A stretch of 64,000 nt of DNA from Oscillospiraceae bacterium (lineage in GTDB: Bacteria > Bacillota > Clostridia > Oscillospirales > Oscillospiraceae), in NCBI GenBank assembly GCA_021202845.1, contig JAJQCF010000009.1, forward strand, positions 1-64,000. The letters run 5' to 3'. Numbering within the stretch: the stretch's first letter is position 1; each line of letters starts with the position of its first letter. The position numbers and the translations under genes were made by a program. Below are positions 7,653-16,900 of this stretch, one piece after another. The notes beneath the pieces are model-generated. The model had not been told where the DNA came from and ran no database searches. It was given only the letters and a program-made list of their open reading frames with translations.

Positions 7653-9692
7653 TTGAATAAACTTGTAATTGCAGAGAAGCCCTCAGTGGGCAAGGCAGTC
7701 TCAGCCGTTCTCGGCGCTTGTGGGCGCGAGGATGGCTATTTTATTGGAAACGGATATATTGTGACGTGGTGCTTTGGGCATCTGGCGGAGCTGGCCTCCG
7801 CAGATGCCTATAATGAGAAGTACGCTAAATGGCGGCAGGAGGATTTGCCTATCGTGCCAAAGCCGTGGCGTTATACTGTTTCTCAGGGAAAACAGAAGCA
7901 GTTTAATCTGCTTAGAAAGCTGATGTGCAGTGAGGATGTATCCGAGGTCATTAACGCCTGCGACGCGGGGCGCGAGGGAGAGCTTATCTTCCGCACAGTC
8001 TACACGCTGGCGGGCTGTACCAAGCCCATGAAACGGCTGTGGATTTCCTCCATGGAGGACGGCGCTATACGCGAGGGCTTTGCAAACCTGCGTTCGGGGC
8101 AAGAATATGATGCGCTCTATGAGGCGGCAAAGTGCCGCGCCCGCGCCGATTGGCTGGTGGGCATCAATGCCACCCGCCTGTTTTCCGTGCTGTACCACCG
8201 CACTTTGAATGTGGGGCGTGTGGTTTCACCTACGCTGGCGCTCATTGTCCAACGCGAAGCGGAAATTAACGCCTTTGTCCCGCAGCCGTTTTATATGGTG
8301 GTGGTGCAAAGCGGAGAACTGCTTGCTTCATCCGAACGGCTTAAAACCGAGGCAGAGGCAAAGACTGTTGCCGCCGCCTGTCAGGGGCAGGCAGCAACCG
8401 TAACATCTATGGAACGCAAAGAGAAAACGGAAAAGCCTCCGGCGCTGTTTGACCTAACCGCCCTCCAGCGCAGCGCAAACCGTCTGCTCGGTTACACGGC
8501 GCAGCAAACGCTGGATTATGTGCAGGCGCTTTATGAAAAGAAGCTCGTGACCTATCCACGCACGGACAGCCGCTTCCTGACGGACGATATGCTGGATAAA
8601 GTCCCGAAAATTGCCGCAATCGCGTCTAAGATTGCCGACATTCCGCTGGGCGAAATCAATGCCGGTCAGGTCTGCAACAGCAAAAAGGTGTCCGACCACT
8701 ACGCTATCGTTCCGACCATGACGGCGGAAAACACAGATTTATCCGCCCTTCCGGCCGGTGAGCGTGAAATTTTGAAAATGGTGTACCAGCGGGTGCTTTG
8801 CGCCGTGGATGCTCCTCATGTGTATGAGGAAACAATAGTTACGCTCAGCTGCGGCGGTGAAATATTTACCGTTAAAGGGAAAACAGTTATCTCTATGGGC
8901 TGGAAGGCAAATTTGCAGCAGGAACAAGCGTACAAGGCCCTGCCGCAGATGCTTGAGGGCATGACGTTCCCTGTGGAAAATGTCAGTGTGAAGGAGGGCG
9001 AAACAACGCCGCCGCAGCGGTACACCGAGGACACGCTGCTCTCTGCTATGGAGACTGCCGGTGCAAAGGAAATGCCGGATGACGCCGAGAGAAAGGGACT
9101 TGGTACGCCCGCCACTCGTGCCGCTATTTTGGAAAAGCTGGTGTCGGCGGGGTTTGTGGAGCGCAGGAAACAGAAAAAAACGACCAGCCTTGTTCCCGCA
9201 GTAAACGGCATATCCCTGATTACCGTTCTGCCGGAGCAGCTTCAATCCCCGCTGCTCACCGCCGAATGGGAGCAGAGATTAAAACAAGTTGAGAAAGGTA
9301 ATCTTACTTCACAGGACTTCATGGACGCTATTACCGAAATGGTGCGGGAGCTGGTGCAGACCTATGCTCCCGTCAAGGGTGCGGAAACGCTGTTCCCGTC
9401 AGGGCGTGAGATTGTCGGCAAATGTCCGCGCTGCGGCTGCAATGTGACGGAAAGCAAGACAGGCTTTTTTTGTGAATCCAATGACTGCCGCTTTGGGCTG
9501 TGGAAAGACAATAAATATTTGAACGCCAAGAAAATCCCGCTCACAAAGCGTATGGTTTCTTCTCTTTTGCGGGAGCGCCGCACATTCGTCTCCGGCATTT
9601 ATTCGGAAAAAACGGGGAAAACCTATGACGCTTTCCTGACGCTTACGGACGACGGCGCCCGCACCTCGTTCGGAATTGCCTTTGAATGCTAA
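7653..9692 (+). CDS. topB: DNA topoisomerase III (type IA)
   Basis: This is a type IA topoisomerase that cuts and passes single strands, used in conjugative elements to resolve transferred or replicating DNA. The TOPRIM fold is visible in VIAEKPSVGKAV at the N terminus and DAGREGELIF (Asp104). The catalytic tyrosine is Tyr301 in TYPRTDSR. The C terminus carries a four-cysteine zinc module (CPRCGC...CESNDC). The length, 679 residues, is normal for mobile-element TopB. TTG at 7653 is preferred over GTG 7641, because it gives the usual NKLVIAEKPSVG start and has GAGG six bases upstream. The next gene starts 18 bases downstream. Confidence 0.95.
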   Translation: MNKLVIAEKPSVGKAVSAVLGACGREDGYFIGNGYIVTWCFGHLAELASADAYNEKYAKWRQEDLPIVPKPWRYTVSQGKQKQFNLLRKLMCSEDVSEVINACDAGREGELIFRTVYTLAGCTKPMKRLWISSMEDGAIREGFANLRSGQEYDALYEAAKCRARADWLVGINATRLFSVLYHRTLNVGRVVSPTLALIVQREAEINAFVPQPFYMVVVQSGELLASSERLKTEAEAKTVAAACQGQAATVTSMERKEKTEKPPALFDLTALQRSANRLLGYTAQQTLDYVQALYEKKLVTYPRTDSRFLTDDMLDKVPKIAAIASKIADIPLGEINAGQVCNSKKVSDHYAIVPTMTAENTDLSALPAGEREILKMVYQRVLCAVDAPHVYEETIVTLSCGGEIFTVKGKTVISMGWKANLQQEQAYKALPQMLEGMTFPVENVSVKEGETTPPQRYTEDTLLSAMETAGAKEMPDDAERKGLGTPATRAAILEKLVSAGFVERRKQKKTTSLVPAVNGISLITVLPEQLQSPLLTAEWEQRLKQVEKGNLTSQDFMDAITEMVRELVQTYAPVKGAETLFPSGREIVGKCPRCGCNVTESKTGFFCESNDCRFGLWKDNKYLNAKKIPLTKRMVSSLLRERRTFVSGIYSEKTGKTYDAFLTLTDDGARTSFGIAFEC

Positions 9693-9709
9693 GAACGGAG
9701 GAAATACCC

Positions 9710-11638
9710 ATGCTTGAAAAACAAACTAATAAAGAACGGCTGAAAGAGATTACGGACAGCATCGAGGCCAATATTCAAGACCTATTCCAATCGGACAAGT
9801 ATAAGGACTATCTGCGCACGATGAGCCGTTTTCATAAGTACAGCTTCAACAACACTATGCTTATTCATATGCAGAAGCCAAACGCGACGCTCGTGACCGG
9901 CTACAGCAAATGGGAGCAGAAGTTTAATCGCCACGTCAAGCGCGGTGAAAAGGGCATCAAAATCATCGCGCCTATGCCCTTCAAAAAGAAAATAGAGCAG
10001 GAAAAGCTCGACCCGGACACCAAGCTGCCCATGCGGGACAATGACGGGAATGTTATAATGGAGGAAAAGACAGTAAAAGTACCCATGTTTAGGCCCACTG
10101 TCGTTTTTGACGTGAGCCAGACGGTGGGCGCTCCGCTGCCGGTTCTCGCCTCGGACCTCAAGGGCGATGTAAAGCATTTTGACATTTTCATGGAAGCGCT
10201 GCGGCGCTCATCCCCGGTGCCTATAGAAATGAAAGCGCTTGCAAGCAATATGGACGGGTACTTCAATATGAACGAGCAAAAAATATGTCTGCGGGAGGAT
10301 ATGAGCGAGGTGCAGACCGTCTGCGCCGCCGTTCATGAAATTACTCATGCCAAGCTGCACAACGTCAGGGAGCGCAATTCGGCCGATGAGAATTTGCCCG
10401 CAGAGGAAACAAGGAAAAACCGCAAAACTGAAGAGGTTGAGGCGGAGTCGGTGTCCTTCTCGGTCTGCGCTTACTATGGCATTGAAACCGGCGAAAACAG
10501 CTTTGGGTATATTGCCTCGTGGTTCAAAGACCGAGAGCTAAAGGAGCTGCGTGCAAGTTTGGAAACCATAAACAGAACCGCCGATGACCTGATTACAGAC
10601 ATTGACCGCCATTTTGAGGAAATCTGTAAAGAGCGCGGTATAGACCTCTCCAATGAACGAGCCGAAAACACTGCTGCTCCCGATGAATGTCCTTCCGCCG
10701 AGGAACAGACGCAGGATACCGCGCTGGACGAGTACCCGATGCTGGATAATATAGGGCCGCATAGAGCTTATGACCAAAGTCTCCTCCTCGTTTCCAGAGA
10801 AAAGGCCGCAGAAATGATGGACCGCGACATTACCGTGTATGCCGTGAACGGCAAGAAAACCGCTATGATTTTTGACCGTAATGAAATAGATGCGTCCAAG
10901 AGCAGCGCACAGTTTGCAATCCCCCGCGAGGAGTGGGAGGCTACCATGGATTTCAGAAACGCCGTGGCGGAGCGCATGAATCATCAGGAGGAGAGAGAAG
11001 CGGCGTTTTTGGCTCATCGCGGGGACTGCTTTGCCATTTATCAGATAAAACCGGACGACAGTCTACGTCGTTTGCGTTATACATCTTTTGCGCAGCTTCA
11101 GGAAAACGGCCTGCAGCCGGAGCGAAAAAATTACGAGCTGGCATACACAGCGCCTATGTCTGAAAAAAGTGACTTGGATACACTTTGGCAGCAGTTCAAT
11201 ACAGGTCAGGTTGCGGATTATCTGCGCCCCAGTATGTCGGTCAGCGACATAGTTGCAATCAAGCAGGAGGGTGTGGTATCCTGTCACTATGTGGACAGCG
11301 TTGGCTTTCAGGAGGTTGAGAACTTCCTACAGCCTGAGAATTATCTGAGGTCTGCTGAAATGCAGGCCGAGGACGATTACAACATGGTGGACGGCATTAT
11401 AAATAACGGCTCTAAGCAGCCGACGGTGGCCGAGCTTGAGGAGCAGGCAAAAAGCGGACAGCCTATATCCCTGCTGGACTTAGCCGAAGCCGTTCAGCGT
11501 GAAAAGGCGGTAAAGCGGCCGCCTTCCATGCCGAAAAAGAAGCCCTCTGTTCTTGCAAAAATGCGTCAGCCTCTCCCTGAGAGAGAAATAAAGAAAACAG
11601 CGCCTGAAATGAGCGCAGATAAGGAGTACACACGATGA
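9710..11638 (+). CDS. ArdC-like antirestriction / metallopeptidase protein with YodL-type C-terminal region
   Basis: The N-terminal domain (NTMLIHMQKPNATLVTGYSKW, then RGEKGIKIIAP) is the ArdC-type single-strand DNA-binding fold. It is followed by a zinc-peptidase-like motif HEITH at residues 209-213 with a downstream Glu in EVEAESVSF, as in ImmA/IrrE-like enzymes. The C-terminal half contains YodL-like segments (RDITVYAVNGKK; RPSMSVSDIVAIKQ) and a terminal PSVLAKMRQPLPE tag shared with two other proteins of this element. ArdC of plasmid pSa protects incoming DNA and is known to travel to the recipient. The length is 642 residues. ATG 9710 has GGAGG at 9697-9701; an ATG at 9686 overlaps topB and is unlikely. 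Confidence 0.88.
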   Translation: MLEKQTNKERLKEITDSIEANIQDLFQSDKYKDYLRTMSRFHKYSFNNTMLIHMQKPNATLVTGYSKWEQKFNRHVKRGEKGIKIIAPMPFKKKIEQEKLDPDTKLPMRDNDGNVIMEEKTVKVPMFRPTVVFDVSQTVGAPLPVLASDLKGDVKHFDIFMEALRRSSPVPIEMKALASNMDGYFNMNEQKICLREDMSEVQTVCAAVHEITHAKLHNVRERNSADENLPAEETRKNRKTEEVEAESVSFSVCAYYGIETGENSFGYIASWFKDRELKELRASLETINRTADDLITDIDRHFEEICKERGIDLSNERAENTAAPDECPSAEEQTQDTALDEYPMLDNIGPHRAYDQSLLLVSREKAAEMMDRDITVYAVNGKKTAMIFDRNEIDASKSSAQFAIPREEWEATMDFRNAVAERMNHQEEREAAFLAHRGDCFAIYQIKPDDSLRRLRYTSFAQLQENGLQPERKNYELAYTAPMSEKSDLDTLWQQFNTGQVADYLRPSMSVSDIVAIKQEGVVSCHYVDSVGFQEVENFLQPENYLRSAEMQAEDDYNMVDGIINNGSKQPTVAELEEQAKSGQPISLLDLAEAVQREKAVKRPPSMPKKKPSVLAKMRQPLPEREIKKTAPEMSADKEYTR

Positions 11639-11847
11639 GCTTTACAAATGATGAGATGAACCTGATGTGCATATACAACTCCGGCGGCACCCGCGAGGGG
11701 CTGATTGCGGAGCTTCGGGAGATGCGCGGCTACTTGCAGGAGGACGAGACAGAGCTGCTGTCCCTGACCGATTCTGCACTCCGCAAGCTGGAGGCAATCA
11801 CGGAGAGCGAGTATGCGGAGCTGGATTTGTTCCCTGACTTTACCTGA
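11635..11847 (+). CDS. TTRAP family transposon-transfer assisting protein
   Basis: This 70-residue protein has the TTRAP signature: an N-terminal FTNDEMNLMCIYNSGG, a middle AELREMRGYL, and a C-terminal ALRKL...ELDLFPDF. It occurs next to the ArdC/YodL gene in Tn1549-like elements. It is translationally coupled to that gene by an ATGA overlap at 11635-11638. The last residues, ELDLF, resemble the bacterial sliding-clamp binding pentapeptide QL[SD]LF. A role in DNA replication of the element is therefore possible, but its function is not established. Confidence 0.9.
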   Translation: MSFTNDEMNLMCIYNSGGTREGLIAELREMRGYLQEDETELLSLTDSALRKLEAITESEYAELDLFPDFT

Positions 11848-11925
11848 CGGAATGCAGTAGAAAATTCCGCGTCGGTGTGCTATACTGGACACACAAGCTC
11901 AAATGTGAGAAAGGGGCGGCGGAGC

Positions 11926-13431
11926 ATGGAGAACAGGGTATATATTGCGATAGACCTCAAAAGTTTTTACGGCTCTGTCGAGTGCGTGGAGCGCGGTCTT
12001 GACCCCCTGACAACAAACCTGGTTGTTGCGGACGAATCCCGCACGGAGAAAACTATCTGTCTTGCGGTCACGCCCACGCTGAAAGCCTATGGGATTTCCG
12101 GCAGAGCAAGGCTTTTTGAGGTTGTGCAGCGAATAAAGGAGGTAAACGCGCAGCGGCTGCGCCGAGCGCCAAACCATGCCTTTGCAGGCAGCTCGTGCAA
12201 TGACGCTGAGCTGCGTTCCAATCCCGCCTTGTCCGTGGACTATATCGTCGCGCCGCCGCAAATGGCGCACTATATGAAGGTCAGCGCGAAAATATACAGC
12301 ATTTATCTGAAATATGTAGCGCCGGAGGACATATTCGCTTACTCTATCGACGAGGTGTTTATAGACGTGACGAACTACCTGAACACCTATCATATGTCGC
12401 CGCGGGAGCTGGCTATGACAATGATTTTGGATGTCCTGCACACCACCGGTATCACGGCAACCGCGGGAATCGGTACGAATCTCTATCTGTGCAAGGTGGC
12501 GATGGATATTGGCGCGAAGCATATTTCGCCGGACGCCAACGGTGTCCGCATCGCGGAGCTGGACGAAATGCGCTACCGCAGGCAGCTATGGTCGCATAGG
12601 CCATTGACGGACTTCTGGCGCGTGGGCGGAGGCTATGCAAGAAAGCTGGAAGCGAACGGAATGTACACGATGGGCGACATCGCCCGTTGCTCTGTCCACG
12701 ACGAGGATTTTCTGTATAAACTGTTCGGCGTCAATGCGGAAACGCTTATCGACCATGCATGGGGATGGGAACCCTGCACAATGGCCGATGTGAAAGCCTA
12801 TAAACCCAGCTCCAACAGCATCAGCTCCGGTCAGGTATTGCAGTCACCATATCCGTTTGAAAAGGCGCGGCTGGTAGTGCGTGAAATGACAGATATGCTC
12901 GTCCTTGACCTCGTGGACAAAGGGCTGGTTACAGACCAGATGGTATTGACCGTGGGCTATGATACGGAGAACCTGACAGACCCGCAGCGGCGGCGCGCTT
13001 ATAAAGGTGAAATTACAAAAGACCATTATGGTCGAGAAATACCCAAGCAGGCCCACGGCTCAATCAACCTCGCAGGAAAAACCGCATCGACGCGCCTGAT
13101 TGTGGACGCTGTTATGGAGCTGTTTGACCGTATCGTGGATAAAAATCTCACAGTGCGCCGGATGTATGTGGTTGCCAACCGCGTCGTGGATGAAAAATCC
13201 GTGCCGGAGGAAGCACCCTATGAACAGCTTGACTTGTTCACAGACTATGCGGCGCAGGAGAAGACACGGGCAGAGGAAGCGGATAGCATTGAACGTGAGA
13301 GAAAAATGCAGCAGGCGATTTTGACGATTCATAAGCGTTACGGAAAGAACGCCTTGCTCAAAGGCATGAGTTTACAGGAGGGCGCGACAGCGCGGGAGCG
13401 CAACGGGCAGATTGGAGGGCATAAAAAATAG
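11926..13431 (+). CDS. Y-family DNA polymerase (DinB/UmuC-like)
   Basis: This is a translesion polymerase of 501 residues. Catalytic acidic residues are in YIAIDLKSFYGSVEC at the N terminus and in YSIDEVFIDV (the SIDE motif) about 140 residues later. A helix-hairpin-helix-like region follows (YARKLEANGMYTMGDIA). Near the C terminus QLDLF at residues 434-438 is a perfect sliding-clamp binding motif. Such polymerases are common cargo of conjugative elements, paired with a YolD-like protein as here. The start ATG 11926 gives the family N terminus and has AAGGGG nine bases upstream. No LexA/SOS box was recognised upstream. Confidence 0.93.
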   Translation: MENRVYIAIDLKSFYGSVECVERGLDPLTTNLVVADESRTEKTICLAVTPTLKAYGISGRARLFEVVQRIKEVNAQRLRRAPNHAFAGSSCNDAELRSNPALSVDYIVAPPQMAHYMKVSAKIYSIYLKYVAPEDIFAYSIDEVFIDVTNYLNTYHMSPRELAMTMILDVLHTTGITATAGIGTNLYLCKVAMDIGAKHISPDANGVRIAELDEMRYRRQLWSHRPLTDFWRVGGGYARKLEANGMYTMGDIARCSVHDEDFLYKLFGVNAETLIDHAWGWEPCTMADVKAYKPSSNSISSGQVLQSPYPFEKARLVVREMTDMLVLDLVDKGLVTDQMVLTVGYDTENLTDPQRRRAYKGEITKDHYGREIPKQAHGSINLAGKTASTRLIVDAVMELFDRIVDKNLTVRRMYVVANRVVDEKSVPEEAPYEQLDLFTDYAAQEKTRAEEADSIERERKMQQAILTIHKRYGKNALLKGMSLQEGATARERNGQIGGHKK

Positions 13432-13433
13432 CA

Positions 13434-13871
13434 ATGGCGGACACTTATGAGGATATTATAAATCTTCCCCACCACCAATCGGAGACACGGCCCCATATGC
13501 CAAACTCTGAACGCGCGGCGATGTTTTCTCCCTTTGCGGCTCTATCCGGCTATGGCGACGCCATCACGGAAACTGCAAGGCTGACTGCCAGTAAGATTGA
13601 ACTCAGTGAGGATGAAATCCAGACGCTCAACGAAACGTTGCTCCTGATTCACACGCACATTGCGGAAACGCCGGAGATTACGGTCACATATTTTGTGCCG
13701 GATTTGAAAAAGGACGGCGGCGCATACGTGACGCGCACCGGTTACGTCAAAAAGATTGATGAAATTGAAAAGACGCTGGTGCTGACAGACCGGACGGTAA
13801 TCTTATTTGAGAACATTTTGAACATCAGCACGGCGCTTTGCAGCGGTATGCAGGAAGAACAATCTATCTAA
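13434..13871 (+). CDS. YolD-like family protein
   Basis: This 145-residue protein has the YolD signature RAAMFSPFAALSGY followed by a beta-rich half with ITVTYFVPDLKKDGGAYV. YolD-like proteins are small partners found immediately downstream of UmuC-type polymerases in Firmicutes. Here only two bases separate the polymerase stop from this ATG. The pair is probably co-translated and may regulate or assist the polymerase. The biochemical role of YolD is not settled. Confidence 0.88.
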   Translation: MADTYEDIINLPHHQSETRPHMPNSERAAMFSPFAALSGYGDAITETARLTASKIELSEDEIQTLNETLLLIHTHIAETPEITVTYFVPDLKKDGGAYVTRTGYVKKIDEIEKTLVLTDRTVILFENILNISTALCSGMQEEQSI

Positions 13872-13893
13872 CAGAACAATGACAATCCTTTTT

Positions 13894-13921
13894 GGGGCAG
13901 CTTTTTCGGGCTGTCCCCCTT
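13894..13921 (+). terminator. Hairpin terminator between YolD and SNF2 genes
   Basis: GGGGCAGC pairs with GCTGTCCCC around a TTTTTCGG loop, with a one-base bulge, followed by CTTTTAT. It ends the polymerase block. No clear promoter was recognised in the remaining 34 bases before the SNF2 gene. Confidence 0.65.
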
Positions 13922-13954
13922 TTATATTCAAAATTTATTGAGGGGAGGAAATTT

Positions 13955-16900
13955 ATGCCGAGTAAGGTACAAGCATATACACAGCTGGCAGACGATACGG
14001 CAAGGCAGATTACCGGAAGCTATGCGGCGTGGACGGGTTTCCTGACCACCGCCGCGCGGCTTTACAAATATCCGTTCAACGAGCAGCTTATGATTTACGC
14101 CCAGCGCCCGGAGGCTACCGCCTGTGCGGAGTACGACTTCTGGAACCAACGCATGGGGCGCTATGTCCGGCGTGGAAGCAAGGGCATCGCCCTCATCGAC
14201 GGTACCGGTAGCAGACCAAGGGTACGCTATGTGTTCGATGTTGCCGACACCGGAGGGCGGGAAAATTCCCGGATCGTCAACCTGTGGGAGCTTCGGGAAG
14301 AACATACCGGCGTTGTTTCTGCCATGCTGGAGAGCAATTATAATGGGAACGCCAGGAATGGCCTCTCCGAGCAGCTGGAACAGGCCGCCGCCCAGCTTGC
14401 CCAGGAATATTGGAACAACCATAAGCGGGACATAATCGGCATCGTTGACGATTCCTTTTTGGAGGAGTACGATGAATTCAACATCGGAGCGGCGTTTCGC
14501 AGCGCCGCCACGGTCAGCATCACCTACACGCTGATGTCCCGCTGCAACCTGAAGCCGGAGAATTATCTTGAACACGAGGATTTTCTGAGCATCTTCGACT
14601 TCAACACCCCGGACACGGTTGCCGCCCTTGGCACGGCGGTCAGCGAAATCAGCGGACAGGTACTGCGGCAGATTGAAATCACGGTAAAAAAATATGAGCG
14701 CGAACATCGCGCAGAAAGGACGGCACAGCATGACGAACGAATTGACCTACACCCGGAACGGGGACTATCTGATTCCCAACCTGACCATTCAGGAGACAGA
14801 CCAACCCATCGGGAAGTACGGGAGGATGCGGCAGAAGTATCTTCAGGAGCATCGCCCCATTCTGTGGAACCGCCTGATTCTCAGCGAGAAGCTGTACCCG
14901 CACCTGCTGGAGATAGACCAGGCGGCGGAGAGCCGGTTGGAGCAGATGATGCCGGAGCTGGCGAAAGCGGCGGGCGCGACGGAGGCGTTGAAAGCCAGCG
15001 ACCCCATGAAATGGGTGGGCTTGATGAACACCTGCAAGGCGCAGGCGGAGGAAGTAATCCTCCACGAGCTGATTATGAACTGAACCCAACTCCGGACAGT
15101 GCGCCTGCACCTCAAGCGGTACAGCTCAGCCTTTTTCCCTCGGAGGATGAACAAATTGAATATATCCAGCAAGCGGAGAGCATATCGCCCTCCGCTTTTT
15201 CCATGTCCATTCCTCAAGAGGACATCGACCACATCCTGCGCATGGACGGCAACACGGACAACGCCCGCATGATGATTGCCACTGAATTTGCCAAGGGCAA
15301 GGCCGCGGAAGAAATCTCCGCGTTTTTGCAAAACACCTTCCACGGCGGCAACGGTATTGTGACCGACAACGGCAGATACGCCGTGTGGTACGCCGAGGAC
15401 GGTATTCATATTGCCAACGGCGATGCCGCGCGGTACCTCTCCTCTGCAAAGGTCGTGAGCTGGACGGAGGCGGCGGAGCGCATAGAGCAGCTTTTGGAGC
15501 AAGGCGACTATGTCACTAATGTGGAACTGGCGGAAGCGTCGGAGCATGAACGGATACAGCTTGCAAACAAACTTTGGTATCTGCGGCAGGACTTTTCCGA
15601 AGAAGCAATCGAGCAGGGGTTTATGCCCTCTATGGCGGACTTACGCGGAGGCGGATTTCCAGCGGAAACGGCAGCATTAGCGGCAGCTCTGGCCGACCCC
15701 GCAAGCAGAGATGCGCTTACAAGCGAATACAGAGAATTTCTCACTGCCCATGCAGAAAATCCAAGGTTATTACGGTTCAATTATCACGGGCTGGAGGATT
15801 TACGGACAGGCTTGGACGAGTTATCCCTGCCGCGCAGGGAGTTTCACACGGAAATGTCCGCATTGCCTGAGAGCAGGCGTTTTATCTCGGAGGACGAAAT
15901 TGCTGCCGCCTTGTCTGACGGCAGCACCACAGAGGGCAGTAAAGGACGTATTTATAACTACTTTCAACAGCCTCATACACTGAAAGAGCAGGCAGATTTC
16001 CTAAAGAATGAGTATGGCACCGGCGGGCGCTCTCATGCTGTATCACGAGCCAGCTACAGCGGAGAGAACCACAGCAGCAAGGGAATCAAGCTCCAAAAAC
16101 AGGCTTGTCCGGAAGTGCAGCTGACATGGAACCAGGTCGCAAAAAGGATTGCAGATTTGATTCGCAAAGACCGTTACCTCACGCCAGAGGAAAAAGAACA
16201 GCTTGCACAGCATCAGGAACAATCTACGGATAGGGGCAATGGATACGAAGCCTACAACGCAATCAAGGAAACTCACCCAGACGATTTGGTGCTGTTTCAG
16301 GTGGGAGATTTCTTTGAACTCTATGGAGAGGACGCCAAAACCGCCTCCGCTGCCCTCGGCCTCAACCTGACCACCCGCGAAATTCCTAATGTGGGGCGTG
16401 TGCAGCTGTGCGGGTTTCCTGCGAACACATTGGAACGGTATGTGGAGAAACTGCGTGAGAAATACGGTGTTGTCATTGCCGCGGTTGACGAGCAGACCCA
16501 AGAGCGCCGCGTTTACTCTATGCGCTCCAACGGCCATGAGGAGGAGTTTGGAACAGACGACAGCCGTACGCTTGGAACCGATTCCGTACCAATATCTGAT
16601 GTATCTGACCAACACAGAGCAATCACCCAAGCGGACATTGACGATGCCCTCCGCGCATGGAATGGCGACATGGACAGCAAGCGCGCCGTTGTCCGCTACA
16701 TGGAAGCTCACGCACGGGACAAGGATACCGCTGCGTGGCTGTCCCGCGAGTACGGCGGTGATGAAAACAAGAATCTGTTTATTTCCCGCGCAGGAAGTTC
16801 CGACAGCGTGGAAGTGTCATGGACGAAGGTACAGCGCAGAATCGCGCAGCTCATCCAAAATGACGAGTTCTATACCGACGCGGAACGGGATAACTTTGAG

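Noticed and set aside
14700-15090. Frameshift or assembly error in the SNF2 gene
   Set aside because: The SNF2 frame is continuous on both sides of the tnpV frame and resumes a plausible protein, so both frames are open and no repair is needed.
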